Program-made: the position numbers and the translations under genes
Notes under the pieces: generated by a model
What the model was told of the DNA's origin: nothing
Databases searched by the model: none
What the model saw: the letters and a program-made list of their open reading frames with translations, nothing else
Part shown: positions 34,075-41,302 of the stretch, piece by piece
Layout: the number at the start of each line of letters is the position of its first letter
How positions within the stretch are numbered: position 1 is the first letter of the stretch
Source: Cohnella phaseoli
Lineage (GTDB): Bacteria; Bacillota; Bacilli; Paenibacillales; Paenibacillaceae
DNA length: 64,000 nucleotides
Direction of reading: 5' to 3'
Assembly: GCF_003386235.1 (NCBI RefSeq)
Contig: NZ_QRDZ01000004.1
Coordinates: 345,384 to 409,383 of the forward strand

Positions 34075-34842
34075 TTACAGCACCTGAGATAAAATGTCTT
34101 CCTTAAACTGTTGGATGGCCTCGTCCGTATCGACCGTAAAGCCGCACTCCAAGCCGACGAAGCCGGAGAAGCCGGTATTTTTGATGGCGCGCAAAATGTT
34201 GACGTAGTTCATTTCGCCCGTGCCCGGCTGTTTGCGTCCCGGGTTATCGGCGATATGGTAGTGGTTGATGCGGTCGATGTAGCCGGTTGCGTTACGGATG
34301 ACGTTGCCTTCCGTAATCTGCTGGTGGTAGACGTCGAACACGAGCTTGACGTTCGGGCTGCCAACTTGATCGATGACGTCGACCGATTCGTCGGAGCGCT
34401 GCAGGAAGTGCCCGGCGTGATCGACGAGTCCGTTAAGCGGCTCGACCTCCAGCACCATGCCGGCTTCCTCAAGCAATGGCGCGCAGCGCTTCAGCGTCTC
34501 CACCATCGCCTGCCGCTGCTGATCCCGCGGTACGCCGTCAAGCACATTTCCCGTCTGGGAGATGATCGAACGGACGCCGAGAATGCGGCACGCCTCGATC
34601 GTCTGGCGAACGCCTTCCAGATAATCGTCGCGCAGCGACTCGTCCACCAAACTGATGAACTTCGTGCAAGTGGCGCTAAGTCCGACGCCAATGCGTTCCT
34701 GTTCCGCCGCGAGCTTCTTCAGATCGCCTAGCTCCCACCACGCATAGTATTCCAACCCTTGGAATCCATGCTCTTTTACTTTTTCCAGATGATAGACGGC
34801 GTCTTTCCCTGGATATGCTCCGATACATAACGAAAATTTCAT
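34075..34842 (-). CDS. Sugar phosphate isomerase/epimerase, hydroxypyruvate isomerase-like
   Basis: A 255-residue xylose-isomerase-like TIM barrel. It contains EVEPLNGLVDHAGHF near residue 135 and VKLVFDVYHQQITEGN near residue 165, metal-binding stretches of the hydroxypyruvate isomerase/tagatose epimerase group, and GLECGFTVD at the C-terminus. It isomerises or epimerises a small sugar or sugar acid with a divalent metal. It is co-transcribed with the oxidoreductase upstream (20 nt gap), a common pairing in inositol and sugar-acid catabolism. Confidence 0.83.
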   Translation of the reverse strand: MKFSLCIGAYPGKDAVYHLEKVKEHGFQGLEYYAWWELGDLKKLAAEQERIGVGLSATCTKFISLVDESLRDDYLEGVRQTIEACRILGVRSIISQTGNVLDGVPRDQQRQAMVETLKRCAPLLEEAGMVLEVEPLNGLVDHAGHFLQRSDESVDVIDQVGSPNVKLVFDVYHQQITEGNVIRNATGYIDRINHYHIADNPGRKQPGTGEMNYVNILRAIKNTGFSGFVGLECGFTVDTDEAIQQFKEDILSQVL

Positions 34843-34862
34843 GTCTCTTATGCTCCTCTCTA

Positions 34863-35831
34863 TTAAATCTTCACCGCTTGTCCGGACAGGGCCGATTCGT
34901 TCGCGGCGATCGTGATTTCGTGCGTTTTCAGCGAATCCTCGTAATCGGACAAAATGCGGGATGTGTCCCCGGTACGCAGGGCGTGCAGGAACGCCTCGTC
35001 CTCGACGTAATAAGGATTAGCGACGTTCGGATGCACGTTTGTTCCTTCGGCTGTCAGCTCGTTAAGCGCGTCGCTTCTCAGCTCCAACACTCCGTTGCCG
35101 GTGTAAATATCCAGTCCGACATGGTGGCCGATCGGCAGCAGGCAGGTGTTCGAGATCGTCGCGACCATGCCGTTAGCCAGCTTCAGCGTCACCGTGCCCA
35201 CGTCGGGAACATCGGTGCCTTCGACTTTCTCCCCCATTACTTGCAGCGCGTAGGCGGCGTACACTTCGCTAACTTCGCCGCACACGTAGCGGAGCAAATC
35301 AACGATATGCGTCGTCTGCTCGACGAACTGTCCACCGGACCCGGATTGTACTCTCCACCATGGAACCATCGGCATTCCGCCCATCCAGTAACCGAGCGCC
35401 ATGCCGGGCTTGCTGTCCGCCAGCATTTTTTTGGCAAGCGCTGCAGATTCATTATACCGCCAATGGTAACCGACGGAGGTAATTAGTTTGCTATTTTTCA
35501 CCTTGTCGCCGATGGAGCGAGGAATCTCGCGGTCGATGCCTAGAGGCTTCTCTACCAAAAAAGGAATGCCGCGCTCGACGAGACGCTCTTCCGCTTCCCC
35601 GTGAGCCATCGGAGGGACGCATACATACACGCCGTCCAACTGCGAGCCGTCCAACATATCGTCCAATTTCGAATACGCTTTCGCGCCGGCGTGCTCGTCT
35701 GCAGCTTTTTGCGCCCGCTGAATGTCGACGTCGTAGAATGCCGCCAGCTCGACGCCCTCCATCTGCACCAAATTGCGAATGTGATGATTGGCAATGCCTC
35801 CGGTTCCGATAAAACCAAGCTTTAACGTCAT
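34863..35831 (-). CDS. Gfo/Idh/MocA-family oxidoreductase
   Basis: A 322-residue NAD(P)-dependent dehydrogenase. The Rossmann motif GFIGTGGIANHHI is at residues 6-18, VEKPLG near residue 94 carries the family EKP, and a C-terminal alpha/beta domain follows. Substrates in this family are sugars, inositols and related polyols. It is the first gene of a two-gene unit with the isomerase at 34075 and diverges from an AraC regulator at 35970. Confidence 0.88.
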   Translation of the reverse strand: MTLKLGFIGTGGIANHHIRNLVQMEGVELAAFYDVDIQRAQKAADEHAGAKAYSKLDDMLDGSQLDGVYVCVPPMAHGEAEERLVERGIPFLVEKPLGIDREIPRSIGDKVKNSKLITSVGYHWRYNESAALAKKMLADSKPGMALGYWMGGMPMVPWWRVQSGSGGQFVEQTTHIVDLLRYVCGEVSEVYAAYALQVMGEKVEGTDVPDVGTVTLKLANGMVATISNTCLLPIGHHVGLDIYTGNGVLELRSDALNELTAEGTNVHPNVANPYYVEDEAFLHALRTGDTSRILSDYEDSLKTHEITIAANESALSGQAVKI

Positions 35832-35969
35832 GCGCTGATCCGCTCCCTTACAAGGTAGGATGTCGTATAATTCAACTTACGGTTTCATTGTAGTCCATGT
35901 TATAGTCAAATTAAATATAAGATACTTCCTATATGGTATCGAAAAATGAAACAAGAGGGGGTTGGGAAG

Positions 35970-36800
35970 GTGTACTATGGAAGGCATTTTGTAACGACGG
36001 AGTGGGGGCGGCGATTGCCGCTTCATCTCACTAGCATCGGCTATACCGATCAGTCGCCGATTCATCGGGAGCACGGGTTTCAGAGCTTTCATTGGCTGCA
36101 TACGGTCGAGGGTAGCGGGGAGTTTACGGTTAACGGTGCGACGGTGCGGCTTCAGCCGAATCAGGGGATTTTTGTGAAGCCCAATGTGCCGCACAGCTAT
36201 GTCCCGGATCCGGATGTTGTCTGGTCCACGTGGTTCATGACGTTCGACGGAGCGCTGGCCAGTCCGATCGCGGCCGCTATGGACATCCCGATGATGACGC
36301 CGATCGGTTGGGACGAGGACAGCCCGCTCGCCGTCGTTCACGATCATTACCGGGAGAGAATCGGCCACAGTTACGACTTCGCAGGCATCAGCGGCTCGCT
36401 TGAAGTGTACGCTTTTCTCTCGTGGCTGAAGCAGTATGGCCGATCGAGCGGCCAGCCGTCGTTGTCCAAGGGGCATGAGAGGCTGACTCCGATCTACCTG
36501 CTCATCGAGGAGCAGTATGGCGATCCGGATCTTGGTCTCGGCCGCATGGCGGATACGCTGGGCGTCAGCCCGCAATATCTCAATACGTTGTTTCGCAAAA
36601 GCTGGGGGATCAGCCCCTATCAATATTTGGTCCAGTTTCGGATTCAGAAATCTAAGGAGCTGTTAATAGCTGATCGAGCTCGCACGGTCAAGGACATCGC
36701 CGCCTCGGTCGGCTTCCAGGACGACAGCCATTTCGTGTACACCTTTCATAAGCTGTCGGGGATGACGCCGGTTCAGTTTCGGATGCAGTATGGGGAGTGA
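35970..36800 (+). CDS. AraC-family regulator divergent from the oxidoreductase/isomerase pair
   Basis: About 276 residues. The N-terminal cupin (HWLHTVEGSGEFTVNG; VKPNVPHSY) binds a small sugar in relatives; the C-terminus holds two helix-turn-helix units (LGRMADTLGVSPQYLNTLF; IAASVGFQDDSHFVYTFHK). GTG 35970 has AAGAGGGGG 8 nt upstream and is preferred; ATG 35946 in the same frame lacks a recognisable site. It probably controls the divergent pair at 34075-35831 through the 138 bp between them. Confidence 0.85.
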   Translation: MYYGRHFVTTEWGRRLPLHLTSIGYTDQSPIHREHGFQSFHWLHTVEGSGEFTVNGATVRLQPNQGIFVKPNVPHSYVPDPDVVWSTWFMTFDGALASPIAAAMDIPMMTPIGWDEDSPLAVVHDHYRERIGHSYDFAGISGSLEVYAFLSWLKQYGRSSGQPSLSKGHERLTPIYLLIEEQYGDPDLGLGRMADTLGVSPQYLNTLFRKSWGISPYQYLVQFRIQKSKELLIADRARTVKDIAASVGFQDDSHFVYTFHKLSGMTPVQFRMQYGE

Positions 36801-36812
36801 GGGGATTGGAGA

Positions 36813-36929
36813 CGTGTCGATCAGGAAATTATGAACAAACTCGATGCTTCCGCAGAGAAGCTAAATACGACACGTTCAGATATCGTTCGCAAAGGGATTG
36901 AGAAGGTGTACGACGATCTCCAAAAATAA
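36813..36929 (+). pseudogene. Ribbon-helix-helix antitoxin, 5'-truncated remnant
   Basis: The frame reads RVDQEIMNKLDASAEKL then NTTRSDIVRKGIEKVYDDLQ, the classic CopG/Arc-type repressor sequence. The first part of the DNA-contacting ribbon and its start codon are missing. ATG 36831 would give only 32 residues and no ribbon. Upstream sequence is the end of the AraC gene, so a deletion fused them. No partner toxin is recognisable. Confidence 0.6.
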
Positions 36930-37199
36930 AGAAGAAGTAGCGAGCATCCCGAGAAGAATACCGCTACTTCTTGCACGCAATCGCTACGTGAGCAGATTCA
37001 ACCCGACGAGACAATTGTGCCGTCTCATCCGGAGTATCGACCGTTAGGCCGGTAAATTCAAGCTCGGGGCTAACATGATCTTTGAGGTTATGAGCAGACG
37101 CGAGGATCTGGTTTCGAATGCAGCTTCAGGCTTGTCATTATGATGAAAATAGAGATAAATCGCTTGAGATGCAGGTACTTCCATATTCTATGAATCTCT
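36930..37199. other. Non-coding or degenerate stretch
   Basis: AAGAAGTAGCG (36932-36942) and CGCTACTTCTT (36962-36972) form a hairpin with a poor T run. On the minus strand 36964-37128 is open (HVSPELEFTGLTVD, ending VAIACKK) but has no start codon; it may be a gene remnant I do not recognise. Confidence 0.4.
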
Positions 37200-37275
37200 T
37201 TTTTAGTTTGTTATAATACGGATGTACAATAGGCTTGGGTGGGGAAGTATCGCCTCCAGAGTGGAGGTGATGCTC

Positions 37276-37356
37276 ATGCAATTTTCGCTTACAGAAGTGA
37301 TTATGCTCGGCATGTTTTTGCTGACGTTGCTCACTTATCTGAAAAAGCGAAAATAA
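37276..37356 (+). CDS. Holin-like type I toxin, 26 residues
   Basis: MQFSLTEVIMLGMF then LLTLLTYLKKRK: one membrane helix and a basic tail, matching the putative holin-like toxin family of Bacilli (TxpA/BsrG-like type I toxins). A near-perfect ribosome binding site GGAGGTGA (37263-37270) precedes ATG 37276. An extended -10 promoter TGTTATAAT is at 37209-37217. The gene overlaps a terminator and a convergent antisense transcript, the usual arrangement for RNA-controlled toxins. It would depolarise the membrane when made freely. Confidence 0.7.
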   Translation: MQFSLTEVIMLGMFLLTLLTYLKKRK

Positions 37357-37393
37357 CCCGCCCAGGTTAGCGCCAGGGGAACGGGTTATTTTC
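37349..37393. terminator. Bidirectional terminator of the toxin and antisense RNA
   Basis: GAAAATAACCCG (37349-37360) is the perfect reverse complement of CGGGTTATTTTC (37382-37393). Each arm gives a T-rich tail in one direction. Confidence 0.85.
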
Positions 37394-37470
37394 AAATAAG
37401 TCTTCTCTGGGGAGGCTTCCCACCCAAATGTTGTACAGGGGAGTCGGATGGCGTCCGGCTCCTTGATTCT
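37349..37470 (-). ncRNA. Probable antisense RNA antitoxin
   Basis: On the minus strand TTGCAC (37500-37505), a 17-nt spacer and an extended -10 TGCTATCAT (TATCAT at 37477-37482) form a good promoter. The RNA would start near 37470 and end at the terminator, about 120 nt, overlapping the 3' end of the toxin mRNA. GGAGTCGGA/TCCGGCTCC in its 5' part forms a hairpin. This is the RatA-like arrangement. Confidence 0.6.
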
Positions 37471-37524
37471 ATTCTTATGATAGCATGAGGCAATTATACG
37501 TGCAACTGGTGAGAAGCATTACCC

Positions 37525-37662
37525 TAGGGCGTGTCTTCAAACCCGCTCGGGGGCATCTATCGTCCCCTGCTGCGTCACTTTTGCTTGACGTACCTCCCGT
37601 ACGCCTTCACAAAAGTCCCTTGCATGGAACGAAAATTCGGCAATATCTGCTATCCTTCCGGC
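37525..37662. repeat. Possible broken MITE/IS end
   Basis: The stretch starts GGGCGTGTCTTCAAAC, which looks like an insertion-sequence terminus, and contains ACTTTTG (37577) pairing with CAAAAGT (37610-37616) around CGTAC repeats. No matching right end is found, so this is a low-confidence call. Confidence 0.3.
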
Positions 37663-37931
37663 CGGTGCGCCAGGTTGATCGAAGCCTGGAGAGAGGACTC
37701 GGGAGGACGAGAGTTTCCTTTCCTCTACGTGGAACTGCCCGACTACTTCGGAGGGACGGAACAGTGTGAAGCCGTTCGGGAAGCTCAGCGACGAACGCTG
37801 GAGCGAGTAACGAACACGGGAATATCTCTATTCGCGACCTGGGCGAAGCGGATAACCTTCATCCCTGGAATAAGAGTCCCGTCGGCGAGCGATTGGCCGG
37901 CGTCGCGGCACGACATGCGGCTGGAGAATAA
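37663..37931 (+). pseudogene. Sialate O-acetylesterase (SASA family) C-terminal fragment, frameshifted
   Basis: The first frame reads RLIEAWREDSGG, FPFLYVELPDYFGG and VREAQRRTLERVTNTG, the C-terminal third of SASA-type 9-O-acetylesterases. The frame then shifts near 37825-37835 and continues as ISIRDLGEADNLHPWNK and SPVGERLAGVAARH, the conserved ending with the catalytic-site IHP/LHP-like motif, stopping at TAA 37929. The first two thirds of the gene are missing. The expected match across two frames shows a real gene that decayed. Confidence 0.7.
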
Positions 37932-37975
37932 CTAAAAACCCGGAGTCTACCGCGGCAGATTCCGGGTTTTTAGTT
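37930..37975. terminator. Bidirectional terminator
   Basis: AACTAAAAACCCGGA (37930-37944) is the perfect reverse complement of TCCGGGTTTTTAGTT (37961-37975). It serves the minus-strand SLH gene ending at 37979 and the decayed esterase. Confidence 0.85.
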
Positions 37976-37978
37976 GTC

Positions 37979-40900
37979 TTACTTCCAGAGCGTAAGGCCA
38001 TTACCCAGCTTTTGATATTCATGATCGGCGATAGCCCGCATAATGTCGTCGTAGGCCCAGAAGTCGGCAGGAACGTCCGATAGCTCCCGATGCTCGAACT
38101 TCTCCTGCGAGGTCAAGCCCAGCATACGGTTAAGAATGACGACGGCTTGAGCGCGAGTCAATTTCGAATCCGGATTAAACGTGCCGTCCGGATTTCCGTG
38201 GATCAGCCCCGCTTGCTCCGCGAGAAGAATGGCTCCTTTCGCCCAATGCCCGTCGATATCGCGTAGGGAAGATTCACCATTCCCTTGCGACAGTTGATTG
38301 GCTCTGACCAGCACGACGGTGAATTCGGCGCGCGTAATCGGTCGGTCTGGTCCGAAGGTACCGTCTGGATAACCGCCCATCAAGCCTTGCTCGGTCAATT
38401 GTGCGATCGCTCCGGCAGCCCAGTTGGTAACAGGAACGTCGCTGTATTCGACGGCTGAAGCTCGAGGCTGGAGCCCTAGCGCCTTCAGCAGCATGGAGGC
38501 CAATTCGGCTCGCGTTACGCCCGCGTTCGGCCGGAACGTTCCGTTCGGGTAGCCGGAGACGAACGCTTGTAATACCCCTTTTTCCAATACTTTTGCTTGT
38601 AGAGCAAAGTTCAACTTGACGGCGGTTTTGCCGACATGGAGGATTGAGCTGTTGCCGTCGTATGTTTCGTAACCTTCTTTTTCGGCAATGACGTAGTAAT
38701 CTCCATCGGGAGGAAGCAGCCAGCCGAATTGCCCATCCGTTGCCGTCGACTGAAGATTCGCATTTCGGTTGGCCATCCCTTGGACTCCAGGCAACTCAAC
38801 ACGGGTGTTCGGCTTACGGCCCATGCTGCGGTTTAGTTTCGTATCCGCCCAATAGACGGAGACTTTTACGCCTTGAAGAGGCTTATTGGTCAGAGCGTCT
38901 GTCGCCGTGCCGTAGGGAGCTATGTCCGCGAGGGTTACCTTTGCGGCATTCAATTCGTCTACCGTAAGCTGGGCGATCTGACCGGCTAGTTTCGTTCCAT
39001 CGTCCGCCAATAAGTACAACACGAGGCTGTAGCTGCCGGGTTTCAGGGTATTAAATTGGAACCTCCCTGTTGCGTCTACGGTAACTCCGGACTGTATCGG
39101 GGTTTTCCCGTCCGAATCGAAAATATCGATGCTGACCGCGATGTCGTTGCCTATCGATTGAGTGATTCCTTCGGGAAGCGTGCTTTCGTTTTTGCTTGGA
39201 CCGCCTCCATATGAGCCGCCCGAACCGGAGCTGCCGGGGCGTTTTCTCGTGACGCTCAGCGAGTAAGTATTCGTGGAGCCGTCTTCAGCTTTCACGTCGA
39301 TCTCGATCACGCGAGCCGTTCCCGGAGTCAGCGCCAAGCCCGAGATCGGCCCGGGCGATTGGGCGGTGCCGTCCACCTTTACGGATTGCAACGTCTGCGT
39401 GCTTGGCTCGTCCAGCGTCCAGTCCACGTCGATGGAGGCCGTTGCGTTCGGCACCTCGATGCTATAGCTGGAGTCGGTTTTAACAAAACCGGATACCAGC
39501 GTGCCGTCTATGTTCAAAGCGCTCAAGTAGCCGTTCGCGGAAGGCGCGGCTTCATTGACGGTGATCGTGTATGTTTTAGTTGTGCCGTCTTGAGCGGTCA
39601 CGATGATCGTGATGTCGGTCGATCCGTCCGCGTCCAGCGTAACGGAAGTAGTCTGTCCGTCGGTTCTGCTCATCCCGTTGACCGTCATCGTTGCTTGAGG
39701 ATCCTGCATCGTCGGCGTGACGTTGACCGAGGTCGTGCCGAATGGAACTTCGACCGTATAATTCGTCGTCGCTGCATTAAACGTCAACGATCCCGGCGAG
39801 ATCTGGAGGTTGCCAAGCTGCGCGTTGTTCGGCTTCTTTCTCGTGACGATTAGCGTGTAGGTGTTCGTGGAGCCGTCTTCAGCCTTGACAACGATCTCGA
39901 TCACGCGAGCCGTTCCCGGAGTCAGCGCCAAGCCCGAAATCGGCCCGAGCGATTGGGCGGTGCCGTCCACCTTTACGGATTGCAACGTCTGCGTGCTTGG
40001 ATCGTCCAGCGTCCAGTCCACGTCGATGGAGGCCGTTGCGTTCGGCACCTCGATGCTATAGCTGGAGTCGGTTTTAACGAAACCGGAAACCAGCACTCCG
40101 TCTATGTACAAAGCGCTCAAGTAGCCGTTCGCGGAAGGCGTGGGTGCCGTAAGGAGAAGGCCAGAGCTGCCGACGGCGATCGCTTTCCCGTTGGCGACGG
40201 CGATCGAAGTCACCGTCTTCGCACTTCCTCCCTTGATCTCCTTCGAGAAGTCTGAACCGTTTGAAGAAATTAAGATCGTTTCACTCGTTCCCCCGATATA
40301 AAATTGACCAGCTCCATAAGCGACGGTGGTAAAGCTAACAGCTCCGGTATCATCTGGCGCTGTCTTTGGTTCCCAATTCACGCCATCCTCCGATACATAG
40401 AGATATCCGGCCGCACCGCAGGCGACAAACATGCCGGCTCCATAGTCAATTCCGTACAATTGCTCGGACGGGGCGGGGGTCACCTTATTCCATGTTTCTC
40501 CATCTTCTGAAGAATAGATGACACCGCCGCTGTTGTCTGATGACTTGCCGACCGCGATGAATTTGCCTTCCCCATAGGTGACAGCGTTAAACCCGCTTAC
40601 ACCGACGATGATCGAGCGATCGACCCAATCGTGTCCGTAAACTGAGGAAAGTACCGTGCCGCCCGAATCTCCCACGACGACAATCACATTGCCATCGGTG
40701 GCAATCCCGACCAACCTGCCTGACTTGCCGGTGTCTCGCGGGAGCCAGTTGCCTACGATTAACGGATCTTGTCCGTCTGCCAAAGTGTAGATCTTCGTAT
40801 TGTCGCAAGCAGCGAGCCACTGTGTGCCGACGTGCTTCGCTTCTATCACTGTACATGGGAAAACCGACCCCGACTTTTGAAAAGCAGTTCCATAGCTGTC

Positions 40901-41116
40901 TACTGACTTTCCAAACTCCCCCGATTGCGAAAATAGCAGCCAAGTTCCGTTTCCGTAGGCGACCTCATTGCCGAATGATCCTACTCCAAAGCCGGGATTG
41001 AACGAAGTCCAAGCTGCAGCCGCCGCAGGCTGTATCTTTCCTTCGAGCCCTACGGAAGAGAAGATCAGTATAAATGCAAGAACTAGTCTGGTTAAACTTT
41101 GAATATGCCGTCTCAC
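37979..41116 (-). CDS. SLH-anchored surface protein with beta-propeller and cadherin-like repeats
   Basis: A 1045-residue exported protein. Signal peptide about 1-33. Residues 35-325 are repeated strands such as YGEGKFIAVG and SSEDGETWNKV, a BNR/propeller-like fold. Three cadherin-like beta-sandwich domains follow (about 328-615, with Y-x-V/I-x-V-P and VKAEDGSTNTY motifs); the first and third are almost identical. A carboxypeptidase-regulatory-like region (about 640-835) and three SLH domains complete it. GTG 41116 has GGAGG 7 nt upstream; TTG 41137 in frame is less likely. It is probably a cell-surface adhesion or glycan-binding protein; no catalytic motif is seen. Confidence 0.82.
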   Translation of the reverse strand: MRRHIQSLTRLVLAFILIFSSVGLEGKIQPAAAAAWTSFNPGFGVGSFGNEVAYGNGTWLLFSQSGEFGKSVDSYGTAFQKSGSVFPCTVIEAKHVGTQWLAACDNTKIYTLADGQDPLIVGNWLPRDTGKSGRLVGIATDGNVIVVVGDSGGTVLSSVYGHDWVDRSIIVGVSGFNAVTYGEGKFIAVGKSSDNSGGVIYSSEDGETWNKVTPAPSEQLYGIDYGAGMFVACGAAGYLYVSEDGVNWEPKTAPDDTGAVSFTTVAYGAGQFYIGGTSETILISSNGSDFSKEIKGGSAKTVTSIAVANGKAIAVGSSGLLLTAPTPSANGYLSALYIDGVLVSGFVKTDSSYSIEVPNATASIDVDWTLDDPSTQTLQSVKVDGTAQSLGPISGLALTPGTARVIEIVVKAEDGSTNTYTLIVTRKKPNNAQLGNLQISPGSLTFNAATTNYTVEVPFGTTSVNVTPTMQDPQATMTVNGMSRTDGQTTSVTLDADGSTDITIIVTAQDGTTKTYTITVNEAAPSANGYLSALNIDGTLVSGFVKTDSSYSIEVPNATASIDVDWTLDEPSTQTLQSVKVDGTAQSPGPISGLALTPGTARVIEIDVKAEDGSTNTYSLSVTRKRPGSSGSGGSYGGGPSKNESTLPEGITQSIGNDIAVSIDIFDSDGKTPIQSGVTVDATGRFQFNTLKPGSYSLVLYLLADDGTKLAGQIAQLTVDELNAAKVTLADIAPYGTATDALTNKPLQGVKVSVYWADTKLNRSMGRKPNTRVELPGVQGMANRNANLQSTATDGQFGWLLPPDGDYYVIAEKEGYETYDGNSSILHVGKTAVKLNFALQAKVLEKGVLQAFVSGYPNGTFRPNAGVTRAELASMLLKALGLQPRASAVEYSDVPVTNWAAGAIAQLTEQGLMGGYPDGTFGPDRPITRAEFTVVLVRANQLSQGNGESSLRDIDGHWAKGAILLAEQAGLIHGNPDGTFNPDSKLTRAQAVVILNRMLGLTSQEKFEHRELSDVPADFWAYDDIMRAIADHEYQKLGNGLTLWK
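39241..39540 (-). repeat. Internal duplication in the SLH protein, copy 1
   Basis: About 300 bp encoding the third cadherin-like domain. It recurs with only scattered substitutions at 39835-40134, exactly 594 bp (198 codons) away. Confidence 0.8.
39835..40134 (-). repeat. Internal duplication in the SLH protein, copy 2
   Basis: Encodes the first cadherin-like domain. The third-position identity with 39241-39540 shows a recent duplication or gene conversion. Confidence 0.8.
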
Positions 41117-41184
41117 TTTCAATCCTCCGGTTTCCAAATAGTCCTTCTGTGCTTCTCCAGAAGGCTTAGATAGATTGTACCATC

Positions 41185-41259
41185 AAACTCGAAGAGACGG
41201 ATGATGAAAGAACGCTGCACATCCACACCCTGCAAAAAATCTATGAGATGGGGCAATAA
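41185..41259 (+). pseudogene. 3' relic of a phosphotransferase gene like the one at 60669
   Basis: Read on the plus strand the stretch gives KLEETDDERTLHIHTLQKIY then EMGQ and a stop. The gene at 60669 ends KLEETDDESAAQHVHTLQKV then YEMGNL. Twenty-five codons of clear homology remain; everything upstream is gone. It lies in the gap before the SLH gene. Confidence 0.75.
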
Positions 41260-41302
41260 ATAGAAGAGGCTTGCCCGCTAAGACGACGCCAGCCAATTAT
41301 GC

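Larger units (their letters stand above)
37223..37437. repeat. Inverted repeats flanking the toxin gene
   Basis: TGTACAAT then TTGGGTGGGG (37223-37245) upstream corresponds in reverse complement to CCCACCCAA then TTGTACA (37420-37437) downstream. The arms are imperfect. They could pair the two ends of a longer toxin transcript or reflect a duplicated RNA segment. Confidence 0.45.

Noticed and set aside
37485..37769. 94-codon frame over the broken esterase
   Set aside because: It is a different frame from the recognisable esterase sequence and crosses IS-like DNA.
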